Shown: piece after piece, positions 1 to 8,036 of the stretch
Numbering within the stretch: position 1 is the stretch's first letter
Layout: each line of letters starts with the position of its first letter
Assembly: GCF_014648255.1 (NCBI RefSeq)
Contig: NZ_BMQT01000001.1
Location: forward strand, 248,001-312,000
DNA: 64,000 nt
Origin: Nocardioides albus
Lineage (GTDB): Bacteria; Actinomycetota; Actinomycetes; Propionibacteriales; Nocardioidaceae
Reading direction: 5' to 3'
Made by a program: the position numbers and the translations under genes
Notes under the pieces: model-generated
The model's database searches: none
Seen by the model: the letters and a program-made list of their open reading frames with translations, nothing else
Told to the model about the DNA's origin: nothing

Positions 1-126
1 CACGATCGCCGACCACAGGATCAGCAACGTGTGGGAGGTGCCTGCCACCAGGGCGTCACCGGGCGTTCGTCTGCCGCTGTCTGAGCGTGCCGGCGCCGCC
101 TGCTTGTCGAGAGTCACAGCACTCAT
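1..126 (-). CDS. carbohydrate ABC transporter permease, N-terminal part only (NgcG/MalG type)
   Basis: The gene runs off the left edge; only the first 42 codons are present. The start is the ATG whose complement lies at 124-126, and it overlaps the stop of the upstream permease gene (ATGA), the usual tight coupling of the two permeases of a CUT1 sugar importer. The visible residues are a polar N-terminus followed by the beginning of a first membrane segment (GTSHTLLILWSAIV). By position it should be the second inner-membrane permease that dimerises with the product of the gene ending at 123. The call rests on operon position and the start of the membrane helix, not on domain content. Confidence 0.75.
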   Translation of the reverse strand, partial: MSAVTLDKQAAPARSDSGRRTPGDALVAGTSHTLLILWSAIV

Positions 127-1145
127 CGGGCAACCTCTCCCTTCTTGTCTCGTCCACCGGCCAGGTAGAAGACCGCGAAGACCAAGACCGCGAAGAGCAG
201 CGTGACCAGGGCGAGCACCACGCCCATCGACGTGGCATAGCCGAACTGGCCCTTCCTGAAGGCGGTGTTCATCAGGTGCTGGCTCATGGTCAGAGTCGAG
301 TTCGCAGGCCCGCCGCCCGGGGCGAGCGCCGCCATGAAGACGTACGCATCGAGGGCGAGGATCCCCAGGTAGATGTAGGCCGTCTGCACGTTTTCACGGA
401 TCGAGGGGAGCGTGATCGAGACGGCGGTGCGCATCCGGCTGGCACCATCGATCCGGGCAGCCTCGTAGATCTCTGCCGGGACGCCCTTGATCGCGGCCAC
501 GAAAAGAACGGTGTAGAAGCCGATGCTGGCCCAGATGATCACGAACATCGAGGCAGGCATGGCTGCGCGCACCTCGCCGAGCCAGGCGTAGTCCTGGAAG
601 CCGTCGAGACCGATGCCGGTGAGCATGCCGTTGAGCAGACCGGAGGCCGGGTCGTAGACCCTGGCCCAGAGCAGGCCGATGACGACGGCCGGGACGGCGT
701 AGGGGAAGAACGAGACGACCCGGTAGAACCCGGAGCCGTTCAGGCCGCGCACCTGACCGGTGCTGGGGCCGGCAGTGGTCACGACCACCGCGATCGCCAG
801 TGCCGCGACGAGGGTCACCAGAGGAACCACGAGCGCGAGCAGGACGTTGTTGCGCAGTGCCTTGAGAAAGGTGTCGTCGTCGAGGAGCCTGGCGTAGTTG
901 TCCAGCCCCACGACGTTCATCACCGGTGAGAAGCCGCTCCAGTCGGTGAGCGAGTAGAACAGCGCCTGACCGATCGGGATGACGACGAAGATGACGAAGA
1001 CGGCGACCGGCAGGCCGAGGAAGACCGCCATGAAGACGGCCCGGTCGAGAGTGAGCTTGCGGCGGCGACGGCGCGGTGGGGCTCCCCAAGGGTTCTCCTC
1101 GGGGAGCCCGTCCGCCGTCGTCGCATCAGTGGCTGATGCAGACAT
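123..1145 (-). CDS. carbohydrate ABC transporter permease (NgcF/MalF type)
   Basis: A 340-residue integral membrane permease of the CUT1 sugar-importer family. After an arginine-rich cytoplasmic N-terminus (PPRRRRRK) there are about six hydrophobic segments, and around residues 225-245 the EAA loop that docks the ATPase is visible (EAARIDGASRMRTAVSITLP). It is followed by the partial second permease with an ATGA overlap and preceded, 26 nt away, by the binding-protein gene. No ATPase gene is present in this cluster; importers of this kind in actinobacteria often share one MsiK-type ATPase encoded elsewhere. Substrate is inferred from neighbours (SIS-domain protein, GlcNAc kinase) as N-acetylglucosamine or chitobiose. 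Confidence 0.85.
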   Translation of the reverse strand: MSASATDATTADGLPEENPWGAPPRRRRRKLTLDRAVFMAVFLGLPVAVFVIFVVIPIGQALFYSLTDWSGFSPVMNVVGLDNYARLLDDDTFLKALRNNVLLALVVPLVTLVAALAIAVVVTTAGPSTGQVRGLNGSGFYRVVSFFPYAVPAVVIGLLWARVYDPASGLLNGMLTGIGLDGFQDYAWLGEVRAAMPASMFVIIWASIGFYTVLFVAAIKGVPAEIYEAARIDGASRMRTAVSITLPSIRENVQTAYIYLGILALDAYVFMAALAPGGGPANSTLTMSQHLMNTAFRKGQFGYATSMGVVLALVTLLFAVLVFAVFYLAGGRDKKGEVAR

Positions 1146-1171
1146 GGGTGGTTCGCGATCTGTGAGTCGGA

Positions 1172-2584
1172 TCAGGTGATCTTGAGCTTCTCGATCGACG
1201 AGTCGTCGGCGATCTTGTCGAAGATGCCCTGGACGGCCTTGGTCAGACCCTTGACGTCGAGGTCACCGGAGAGGAACGAGTTCCACACGACCAGCTCGTC
1301 GGCGTTGGTGCCGTAGTAGTCGTAGAACTGGTAGTTGAAGGTGTTCTCGCCGGCGGCGTCGAGCATCGCGCTCTGCGACTTCAGCGCCGCGGAGCCGAAA
1401 CCGTCGGCCGGGACGGTGTCCTTGACGATGGTCGGCGCCAGCTTCGTCTTGGCGAAGTTGGTGGCCGCCTCCTTCGACAGCATCGCGCGGAGCATCTCCT
1501 TGCCCGCAGCCGGGTTCTTCGCCTTGCTCGGCACGATGAACGACTCACCCGCGGCGGCACGGATGGTCTCGTACGGCAGCGCCGGGCTGTCGGAGAGGAC
1601 GAACTCCGGGATGCCGGTCATCTCGAAGCCCTCCTTCGTGACGTCCTTCATCTCGTTCTCGATCCAGCCACCGGTCGGGTAGAGGAGCGCCTGCTGGTCG
1701 TTGGACCACTTGGCCTGGGCGGCGGTGAACTGGGTGCCCGCGCCACCAGGGATGAACATGTCCTTGCTCACCATCTCGCCGAGCTTCTCCAGGATGCCCT
1801 GGATGACCGGGTGGGACCAGGCGCCCTTCTCGAGGTTCTCCAGCGCGAGGCGCACCTCGTCGCCGCCCTCCTTCGCGGCCGAGTCGATCACCAGGGTGCG
1901 GTAATAGGTCGCCGCCTCCGTGCCCCAGACCCAGAGGTACTTCTTCTTGGCCTTGGCCTTGGCGCCGAGCTCGAGGGCCTCGTCCCAGGTCTTCGGCGGG
2001 GTCCAGCCGTTCTCCGCGAACAGCGAGGCCGAGTACCACACGCCGTAGATGGTCATGACGTAGTTGATCGCCACGAACCGATCACTGAAGGTGCCGGGGT
2101 CCTTGACGTTGGGGTAGAGGGTGTCGGCGATCTTGACGCCCTCGTAGCTCTCGGCCTCGAAGACGTCGTCGAGCTCCTCGAGCTGGTCGGCGATCGAGCT
2201 GAAGCCGATCAGGTCGGCGCCGGAGTTGTCGATCAGGTCCGGCGGTGTGCCGCCGACGAAGCGCGGCTGGAGCTCGGTGGCGATCTCGGTGGTCGCGCTG
2301 ACCTTGAAGTCGGCGTCGGCGAACTCCTTGCCCGCCACACCGGCGGCGAACTCGACGTAGTCGAAGCCGTAGCCGCCGTCGAAGATCACCACGTCGACGG
2401 TGGCGTCCTCCGCCATGCCGAACGGGTTGGAGTCGGACTTGGTGCCGCCCCCGGTGTTGTCGGAGTCGCTACCGGGTGCGCCGCAGGCGGCGAGCGCACC
2501 GGAGAACGACAGGAGCGCCGCGCCGGCGAGGCTGCCGCGCAGAAGGGTCCGGCGGTCGAGCCGGCCGTGAAGCTGCTGGGACAT
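1172..2584 (-). CDS. N-acetylglucosamine/diacetylchitobiose-type sugar-binding lipoprotein (NgcE-like)
   Basis: A 470-residue extracellular solute-binding protein. The N-terminus has an arginine pair (LDRRTLLRGS), a hydrophobic stretch and a lipobox-like LAAC with the Cys near residue 34, so export as a lipoprotein, possibly through Tat, is expected. The rest resembles family-1 sugar-binding proteins of the NgcE type in length and in blocks such as YPTGGWIENEM. A GAAGG ribosome site lies about 7 nt before the ATG at 2584. It sits between the SIS-domain gene and the permease genes on the same strand, 52 and 26 nt away, so one operon is likely. Substrate specificity for GlcNAc or chitobiose is inferred from the neighbouring kinase and SIS genes. 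Confidence 0.82.
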   Translation of the reverse strand: MSQQLHGRLDRRTLLRGSLAGAALLSFSGALAACGAPGSDSDNTGGGTKSDSNPFGMAEDATVDVVIFDGGYGFDYVEFAAGVAGKEFADADFKVSATTEIATELQPRFVGGTPPDLIDNSGADLIGFSSIADQLEELDDVFEAESYEGVKIADTLYPNVKDPGTFSDRFVAINYVMTIYGVWYSASLFAENGWTPPKTWDEALELGAKAKAKKKYLWVWGTEAATYYRTLVIDSAAKEGGDEVRLALENLEKGAWSHPVIQGILEKLGEMVSKDMFIPGGAGTQFTAAQAKWSNDQQALLYPTGGWIENEMKDVTKEGFEMTGIPEFVLSDSPALPYETIRAAAGESFIVPSKAKNPAAGKEMLRAMLSKEAATNFAKTKLAPTIVKDTVPADGFGSAALKSQSAMLDAAGENTFNYQFYDYYGTNADELVVWNSFLSGDLDVKGLTKAVQGIFDKIADDSSIEKLKIT

Positions 2585-2636
2585 CGTGCTGCCTTCTTTC
2601 GGGTGGGATTCCTTCTTTGCTTCTTCTTACGGGTGT

Positions 2637-3413
2637 TCAGGCCATGCTTCCGATGCGCTCGCCGTAGCGAGCCTTCAGCGCATCGTTGTGCTCATCGCCA
2701 CCCGGGATATTGGCGGAGAGATACAGGGGCGGGGTCTCACCGTCGGCCTGAAGCGTGGCCGCGGTGCCGATGGTCAGGAGCTGAGCGATGTACGCAGCCG
2801 TGATGGAGGAGACGGCTCCGCCCATCACTCCCTGGGCACCGTCCGCGACGTCGCCGAGCGACACCGTCGCGTCGCCGAAGGGAGCCAGGTTGTCGATCAC
2901 CACGTCGGCGATCTCGGCCAGGCGCTTGCCGCTCGGGTGCTTGGGGGTGACCGCGTTGGTGTGCTCGAGGCTGGTCACCGCGATCACCTTGTGGCCCTCC
3001 TCCTTCGCGCGCAGCGCGATGCCGACGATCGAACCGTTGACACCGGAGTTGGACGCGATCAGGAAGACGTCCTCGGCATGGAACTCGTGGAGATCCCAGA
3101 GCTCGTTCGCGATGTTGCTGTCACGCTCGAGGAGACCGCCCGCCAGATCGGTGGCGGGACGCTCGCCCATGAGGACCGTGTCCCGCAGCGCGATGGCGTG
3201 AGTGGGGATCAGACCGCCGGCCCGTCCGGCGATCTCCATCGCGAACGCCTGCGAGTGACCGGTGCCGAACGCCTGCAGCACGCCGCCGTTGCGAATGCTG
3301 CTGACCATCAGCTCGACCGCCTCGTCGAAGCCACCAGACTGTGCAATGGCCTGCAGCTCGGACAGGCGTGTGCGAACCTGCTCGTCGAAGGCTCCGAACA
3401 CGTCACTGATCAA
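2637..3413 (-). CDS. SIS-domain sugar-phosphate-binding protein (UPF0309 type)
   Basis: A 258-residue soluble protein with a single SIS (sugar isomerase) fold. The nucleotide-like loop GTGHSQAFAMEIAGRAGG lies near residue 50, and a second typical SIS strand-loop, VFLIASNSGVNGS, lies near residue 117. Such proteins bind or isomerise phosphorylated amino sugars. It heads the operon carrying the amino-sugar importer and is divergent from the GlcNAc kinase, so it probably acts on the imported, phosphorylated sugar; the reaction is not established. The start is uncertain: TTG at 3413 is the longest, and an in-frame GTG at 3401 (residue 5) is an alternative. No clear ribosome site precedes either. 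Confidence 0.75.
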   Translation of the reverse strand: MISDVFGAFDEQVRTRLSELQAIAQSGGFDEAVELMVSSIRNGGVLQAFGTGHSQAFAMEIAGRAGGLIPTHAIALRDTVLMGERPATDLAGGLLERDSNIANELWDLHEFHAEDVFLIASNSGVNGSIVGIALRAKEEGHKVIAVTSLEHTNAVTPKHPSGKRLAEIADVVIDNLAPFGDATVSLGDVADGAQGVMGGAVSSITAAYIAQLLTIGTAATLQADGETPPLYLSANIPGGDEHNDALKARYGERIGSMA

Positions 3414-3525
3414 TTAGTCCACCCACTTTGCAAACTCGGGCCGCGACCGTATGACGAGCCCTGCGCACGAAAACTATTTGGAGAGAGTACGCCTGGCAAT
3501 GGTTTTCTGTTACGAAACGGTGTCA

Positions 3526-4488
3526 ATGACTCATCACTATCTGGGACTCGACGCGGGAGGCACCAGCACTCGCGCCGTCGTCGTCTCCATCGACGGACTC
3601 TGCAAGGGCGTCGGAAAAGCCGGTAGCGGCAACCCGACCTCCGCCGGAGTCGACGCTGCGACCACCGCGATCCGGGCCGCGGTCACTCAGGCGCTGAACG
3701 CAGCCGGGACCGGACAGGTCGATGGCGCCGCGCTGGCCGTGGCCGGAGCGGGCCCTGCCGGCCACAAGGCCGCGATCGTGGCCGTGCTCGCCGACCTGGT
3801 CGCGAGCGAGCCGGTCTTCGACTTCGATGTGCTGGCGGCGTACTTCTCGGGGACGGCCGCCCCCGACGGATATGTGCTGCTCTCCGGCACAGGGGCGTCG
3901 GCCGTGCGGGTCGAGGACGGTCGGTTGGCGGCGATCTCGGACGGGCTGGGCTGGCTGCTCGGGGACATCGGATCGGGCTTCTGGCTCGGCCGCGAGGCCG
4001 TACGCGCCGGGTTGGCGCCCCTCGACGGACGCGGCAGCGCGACACTGCTGACCGACCTGCTGCTCGACCGGCTCGAGATCTCGCCGGTCGCCGAGCGCGA
4101 AGGCGGCCGAACCGGGACTCTCGTCGCAGCCACAGCCGCTCTCTATGCGATGCCGCCGCTGCGGCTGGCCGACTTCGCTGCGCTCGTCTTCACTGCGGCA
4201 GGTGCCGACGACCAGGTCGCGGCAGGGATCCTCGACCGAGCGGCGGCGGGGCTGACCGAGACGCTTGCGGCGGTGCGTACGCCTGATGTCGAGGGGCCGC
4301 TGGTCGCCGCCGGGAGCGTCCTGGCCCGGCAACCGGACTTCGCCGCCCGGGTCGCTCCTGGCGCCGTCGTCGCCTATGACGGCCTGGCCGGAGCGGCGGT
4401 GCTGGCGCTGAGGCATGCGGGCGTGGTCGTCGACGACGCCGTGTACCGTCGAGTAACCTCTTCGCTCGCTCAGCTCACCGAAGTGTGA
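3526..4488 (+). CDS. N-acetylglucosamine kinase, BadF/BadG/BcrA/BcrD ATPase family
   Basis: A 320-residue ASKHA-fold sugar kinase. The phosphate-1 loop LGLDAGGTSTRAV is at the N-terminus, and the phosphate-2 region VLLSGTGASAVRV is near residue 120, followed by GLGWLLGDIGSGFWLG, typical of actinobacterial GlcNAc kinases. The ATG at 3526 is chosen because family members begin just before the YLGxDxGGT loop. In-frame upstream starts exist at 3451 and 3499, but they would translate the divergent promoter region. The gene diverges from the amino-sugar import operon, so it should phosphorylate the incoming GlcNAc. No deacetylase (NagA) or deaminase (NagB) is present in the window, so the rest of the pathway must lie elsewhere. 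Confidence 0.8.
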   Translation: MTHHYLGLDAGGTSTRAVVVSIDGLCKGVGKAGSGNPTSAGVDAATTAIRAAVTQALNAAGTGQVDGAALAVAGAGPAGHKAAIVAVLADLVASEPVFDFDVLAAYFSGTAAPDGYVLLSGTGASAVRVEDGRLAAISDGLGWLLGDIGSGFWLGREAVRAGLAPLDGRGSATLLTDLLLDRLEISPVAEREGGRTGTLVAATAALYAMPPLRLADFAALVFTAAGADDQVAAGILDRAAAGLTETLAAVRTPDVEGPLVAAGSVLARQPDFAARVAPGAVVAYDGLAGAAVLALRHAGVVVDDAVYRRVTSSLAQLTEV

Positions 4489-4570
4489 CAATCGTTACTA
4501 CGGACGGCTGGAGCCAGGGCAGGAGAGCCTCCCCTAGCATGTCCTTGCATTCACGATGGAGGAGTTCTCG

Positions 4571-6334
4571 TTGAGCAAGCCACTGACAAAGGTCCTGATC
4601 GCCAACCGCGGTGAGATCGCCGTTCGAGTGATCCGCGCGTGCAAGGACGCCGGAATCGGCTCCGTAGCGATCTACGCGGACCCCGACCGTGACGCGCTCT
4701 TCGTGCGTCTGGCCGATGAGTCCTACTCGCTCGGCGGGGCGACGCCTGCGGAGTCCTACCTGTCCATCGAGAAGATCCTCGATGTCGCCCGCCAGTCCGG
4801 CGCGGACTCGGTCCACCCCGGCTACGGGTTCCTGGCCGAGAACGCCGACTTCGCCAAGGCCGTGATCGACGCCGGCCTGACCTGGATCGGCCCCTCGCCC
4901 GAGGCGATCGACGCGCTCGGCGACAAGGCCAAGGCCAAGCAGATCGCGCTGAAGGCCGGCGCGCCGCTGGCTCCGGGGCTCAAGGACCCGGTCAAGGACG
5001 CCTCCGAGATCGTCTCCTTCGCGAAGGAGCACGGCCTTCCGGTCGCCATCAAGGCGGTCTTCGGTGGTGGCGGTCGCGGCCTCAAGGTCGCCCGCACCCT
5101 CGAGGAGATCCCCGAGCTCTACGAGTCCGCCGTCCGCGAGGCCGTCGGCGCCTTCGGCCGAGGCGAGTGCCTGGTCGAGAAGTTCCTCGACAAGCCGCGT
5201 CACGTCGAGACCCAGTGCCTGGCCGACCAGCACGGCAACGTGGTCGTCATCTCCACCCGCGACTGCTCGCTGCAGCGCCGTCACCAGAAGCTGGTCGAGG
5301 AGGCCCCCGCGCCGTTCCTGACCGACGAGCAGAACAAGCGCCTCTACGAGTCCTCCAAGGCGATCCTGCGCGAGGCGGGCTACGTCGGCGCGGGCACCTG
5401 TGAGTTCCTGGTCGCCGCCGACGGCACCATCTCCTTCCTCGAGGTCAACACCCGCCTCCAGGTCGAGCACTGTGTCTCCGAGGAGGTCACCGGCATCGAC
5501 CTGGTGCGTGAGATGTTCCGCATCGCCGCCGGTGAGGAGCTGGGCTACGACGACCCCGAGGTCCGCGGCCACTCGATCGAATACCGCATCAACGCCGAGG
5601 ACGGCGGCAACAACTTCATGCCGGCCCCGGGCACGCTGACCGAGTGGGCGCCCCCGGCCGGCCCCGGCGTACGCCTCGACGGCGGCTACGAGAAGGGCGA
5701 GACCATCCCGGGCTCGTTCGACTCGCTGATCGCGAAGCTGATCATCACCGGCTCGAGCCGTAAGCAGGCACTCGAGCGCTCCCGCCGGGCGCTCGACGAG
5801 TTCAAGGTCGACGGCATGCCGACCGCCATCCCGTTCCACCAGGCCGTCGTCAACGACCCCGCCTACACCGCCGAGAACGGCTCCTTCGACGTCTACACGA
5901 CCTGGATCGAGACCGACTTCGACAACCAGATCACGCCGTACGCCGGTGCCGCCGGTGAGCCCGCCGAGGACGGCGAGCGACAGACCGTCGTGGTCGAGGT
6001 CGGCGGCAAGCGCCTGTCGGTCTCCCTCCCCGCCGGGCTCGGTGGCCTCGCCGTCGGCGGTGGCGCCGGTGCCGCGAAGAAGCCGAAGCGCTCGGCCAAG
6101 AAGGCCGGCGCTGCCGCCTCCGGCGACTCCGTCGCCTCGCCGATGCAGGGCACCATCGTCAAGATCGCCGTCGAGGAGGGCCAGGAGGTCGCCGAGGGCG
6201 ACGTCGTCGTGGTCATCGAGGCCATGAAGATGGAGCAGCCCCTCAAGGCCCACAAGGCCGGCACCATCACCGGCCTGAACGCCACCGTCGGCGAGACCGT
6301 TGCCAACGGGGCGGTCATCGCCGAGATCAAGTAG
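4571..6334 (+). CDS. acetyl/propionyl-CoA carboxylase alpha subunit (biotin carboxylase + biotin carrier)
   Basis: A 587-residue fusion of biotin carboxylase and biotin carboxyl carrier protein. The biotin carboxylase N-terminus [18 protein letters not shown] starts near residue 6, the ATP-grasp glycine loop FGGGGRGLK is near residue 165, and [12 protein letters not shown] is near residue 290. A lysine/alanine-rich linker leads to the C-terminal biotinyl domain with EAMKMEQPL, whose lysine carries biotin. The start is read as TTG at 4571: the in-frame ATG at 4556 overlaps GGAGG (4558-4562), which makes an ideal ribosome site for the TTG. No beta subunit gene is adjacent. It should supply carboxylated acyl-CoA for fatty-acid synthesis and propionate metabolism. 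Confidence 0.93.
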   Translation: MSKPLTKVLIANRGEIAVRVIRACKDAGIGSVAIYADPDRDALFVRLADESYSLGGATPAESYLSIEKILDVARQSGADSVHPGYGFLAENADFAKAVIDAGLTWIGPSPEAIDALGDKAKAKQIALKAGAPLAPGLKDPVKDASEIVSFAKEHGLPVAIKAVFGGGGRGLKVARTLEEIPELYESAVREAVGAFGRGECLVEKFLDKPRHVETQCLADQHGNVVVISTRDCSLQRRHQKLVEEAPAPFLTDEQNKRLYESSKAILREAGYVGAGTCEFLVAADGTISFLEVNTRLQVEHCVSEEVTGIDLVREMFRIAAGEELGYDDPEVRGHSIEYRINAEDGGNNFMPAPGTLTEWAPPAGPGVRLDGGYEKGETIPGSFDSLIAKLIITGSSRKQALERSRRALDEFKVDGMPTAIPFHQAVVNDPAYTAENGSFDVYTTWIETDFDNQITPYAGAAGEPAEDGERQTVVVEVGGKRLSVSLPAGLGGLAVGGGAGAAKKPKRSAKKAGAAASGDSVASPMQGTIVKIAVEEGQEVAEGDVVVVIEAMKMEQPLKAHKAGTITGLNATVGETVANGAVIAEIK

Positions 6335-6353
6335 CTGGTCGGCTGAACCAGCG

Positions 6354-6390
6354 GCGGCCGTTCACCGAGTTACCTGGTGAACGGCCGCCT
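6354..6390. terminator. long perfect hairpin after the acyl-CoA carboxylase gene
   Basis: Two perfectly complementary 14-nt arms (GGCGGCCGTTCACC and its complement) enclose the 9-nt loop GAGTTACCT, 20 nt after the carboxylase stop codon. There is only a weak T-rich tail, as usual for actinobacterial terminators. An 18-nt piece of this element recurs in the opposite orientation at 6430-6447 with one mismatch. Confidence 0.75.
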
Positions 6391-6429
6391 CCTTTGTGGA
6401 ACTCCACGAAGGAAGTGCGTGCAGACCGA

Positions 6430-6447
6430 GGTAACTCGGTAAACGGC
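6430..6447 (-). repeat. inverted partial copy of the hairpin at 6354-6390
   Basis: GGTAACTCGGTAAACGGC matches 17 of 18 bases of the reverse complement of the loop and one arm of the preceding hairpin. It lacks its own second arm, so it looks like a truncated copy of the same intergenic element. Confidence 0.6.
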
Positions 6448-6500
6448 GCGCGGCGCTCGGCCCGAACCCGTCGGAGCGGCCCCACGCCCCGTGTCGCGGC

Positions 6501-6506
6501 TATGAT
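6501..6506 (+). promoter_or_regulatory. -10 element for mntA-like gene
   Basis: TATGAT ends 6 nt before the ATG at 6513, a spacing that implies a leaderless transcript. No ribosome site is present. Confidence 0.5.
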
Positions 6507-6512
6507 TCAGAC

Positions 6513-6836
6513 ATGACATCCGCAGCACACCTGGCCGCGCTCCACGGTCCCGTGGGCCGCGTTGTGGCGTCCAAGCGCGACGACCTACTGGATGCGCTGG
6601 GCCGACACGGGGTCAGCAACGTACGCATCTTCGGCAGCCTCGCCCGCGGTGACGACCGTCCGGACAGCGATGTCGACCTGCTTGTCGACTTCCCGCCCCG
6701 AACCAGCCTGTTCACCATCCTTCGCATGCAGGACGAGCTCGAGGAGATCCTCGGTGCACGGGTGGACCTCGTTGCTGATTCAGGTTTGCAGGCTCGGATC
6801 CGTGCTCGCGTCGAGAGCGATCTGATCGCGCTGTGA
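6513..6836 (+). CDS. MntA-like nucleotidyltransferase antitoxin
   Basis: A 107-residue minimal nucleotidyltransferase. The polymerase-beta-type catalytic signature is intact: FGSLARGDDRPDSDVDLLVDF, residues 36-56, has the GS motif and the DxD pair that binds metal. In MNT/HepT type VII toxin-antitoxin systems this enzyme adds AMP to the HepT RNase and silences it. The stop overlaps the start of the next gene (GTGA), the normal coupling of the pair. The partner HepT here is frameshifted, so the antitoxin may now act alone or the pair may be decaying. Confidence 0.88.
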   Translation: MTSAAHLAALHGPVGRVVASKRDDLLDALGRHGVSNVRIFGSLARGDDRPDSDVDLLVDFPPRTSLFTILRMQDELEEILGARVDLVADSGLQARIRARVESDLIAL

Positions 6837-7164
6837 CACGCTCAGGCCAGGAGCGCCTCGACGACATCGTCGATGCTGTGACGGCGATCAGGAACCATCT
6901 GACGAAGGGCACCCTCGAAGAGGATGTCGTTGTCGACGCCGTCAGGATGCGACTCCTCGAGATCGGCGAGGCGGTCAAGTGTCTGGACGAAGCCGTACTC
7001 GCGACCGAGCCCGATATCCCGTGGAAGCAGATCGCCGCATGCGCGATCATCTTGCCCATCGCTACTTCCTGAGCTCAACCGACATCATCGCCGAGACAGT
7101 CAAGACCGACCTGGGTCCGCTGCTCGCTGCCATCCGAAGACTGCGCGACAAGGTCGACGCCTAG
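6833..7164 (+). pseudogene. HepT-like RNase toxin (DUF86), frameshifted
   Basis: Two frames together make one HepT protein of about 110 residues. The first frame, from GTG at 6833, gives the helical N-terminal two thirds up to DIPWKQIA. At about 7037-7038 one base appears to be missing. The next frame continues AMRDHLAHRYFLSSTDIIAET and ends in RRLRDKVDA at the TAG 7162-7164. The second part holds the catalytic RX4HXY motif (RDHLAHRY), so the toxin's active site is cut off from its N-terminus unless ribosomes shift. A sequencing error could produce the same picture. The antitoxin upstream is intact. Confidence 0.8.
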
Positions 7165-7177
7165 GGCACGTACCGGT

Positions 7178-7885
7178 TCACGACCGCTCGTCCAACCCGA
7201 GCTCGTCAGCCAGCGTGGCCAGGTGGACCTCGAAGAGGGCGGCGGGGTCGCCGAAGGCATCGGGGCCGAACTGGCCGAAGACCTCGAAGCTGACGCGACC
7301 GAAGAGGCTCGTCCAGACGAGTACGCCGCGGGCGAGCGCGGCGTCGGGCAGGTCGAGGCCGAGCTGGTCGCGGATGCCCTGCAGACCCACCGCGAGCTCT
7401 GGCGAGATCTTCCCCGGCGCCTCTGGCAGGGTCAGGCGGCCGGCATCGAGCGCCCCGGCACACAGGCGCAGCATCGCGGTCGGGACGCGGGTGCCGGGGA
7501 CGCTGGTGCGCTCGTCCGGCGCAGCGTAGCCGGGGACGGGCGACCCGAAGAGCAGGGCGTACGTCGCCGGCTCGGCGAGCGCCCAGGTCCTGACCGCGCG
7601 GCCGAGCGCCGCAAACTGGGCTCGGGGGTCGTCCTCAGGGGCAGCGGCGACGGCGGCGTCGACGGCGTCGCCGACCTCGTCATACCCGGAGACGAGCAGC
7701 AGCGTCAGCAATTCGTCGCGGTTCTTCACGTAGCGGTAGACCGCCGAGGAGACCACCCCGAGGTCGCGGGCGACCGCGCGCAGCGAGAGCGCAGCGGCCC
7801 CGTGGACGGCCAGGTGCTCGCGGCCGATCCGGACGATCTCGTCCATGGTCTGGGCCCGCGCCCGTTCGCGTGGAGTGCCTGTCAT
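7178..7885 (-). CDS. TetR/AcrR-family repressor
   Basis: A 235-residue regulator with an N-terminal helix-turn-helix (LSLRAVARDLGVVSSAVYRYV, about residues 34-54) and a C-terminal ligand-binding domain of the WHG type that contains GISPELAVGL-like and FEVFGQF segments. The start is taken as the ATG at 7885 (MTGTPRERARAQT); a longer reading from 7924 would cover the intergenic region. It is divergent from the epimerase-like gene at 8037, and two copies of a perfect 11-bp palindrome lie between them, so it probably represses both genes in response to an unknown small molecule. Confidence 0.88.
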   Translation of the reverse strand: MTGTPRERARAQTMDEIVRIGREHLAVHGAAALSLRAVARDLGVVSSAVYRYVKNRDELLTLLLVSGYDEVGDAVDAAVAAAPEDDPRAQFAALGRAVRTWALAEPATYALLFGSPVPGYAAPDERTSVPGTRVPTAMLRLCAGALDAGRLTLPEAPGKISPELAVGLQGIRDQLGLDLPDAALARGVLVWTSLFGRVSFEVFGQFGPDAFGDPAALFEVHLATLADELGLDERS

Positions 7886-7928
7886 GTCGTCATCGTGGCC
7901 CGCAGTCGAGAGCGATGTCAACAAAAGT

Positions 7929-7939
7929 GAGCACTGCTC
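7929..7939. promoter_or_regulatory. TetR operator copy 1
   Basis: GAGCACTGCTC is a perfect 11-bp palindrome, 44 nt upstream of the tetR start. An identical copy lies 48 bp away, centre to centre. Confidence 0.65.
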
Positions 7940-7976
7940 TTGCTTTCGAGGTGATCACGCGCCAGACTCATGACGA

Positions 7977-7987
7977 GAGCACTGCTC
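7977..7987. promoter_or_regulatory. TetR operator copy 2
   Basis: Second copy of GAGCACTGCTC, here extended to 13 bp (AGAGCACTGCTCT), 49 nt before the epimerase start. The pairing of two copies in one divergent intergenic region supports autoregulation and control of both genes. Confidence 0.65.
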
Positions 7988-7995
7988 TCTGATCG

Positions 7996-8014
7996 GGTCT
8001 CGACAGGCTCGACC
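7996..8014. repeat. REP-like small palindrome
   Basis: GGTCTCGACAGGCTCGACC resembles the short GGTCTCGACAAGCTCGACC palindromes scattered through many high-GC actinobacterial genomes. A related inverted form occurs at 24288-24308. Confidence 0.45.
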
Positions 8015-8036
8015 ACCGAAGCAAAAGGAGACAGCC

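Noticed and set aside
3414..3525. Operator for the GlcNAc cluster around GTTTTC...GAAAC (3501-3518)
   Set aside because: The dyad is short and imperfect and has no second copy; no DasR-like ACTGGTCTAGACCACT site was found, so it was not listed.
7031..7045. Programmed ribosomal frameshift in hepT
   Set aside because: No slippery heptamer or downstream stimulatory hairpin is evident; decay or sequence error is simpler.
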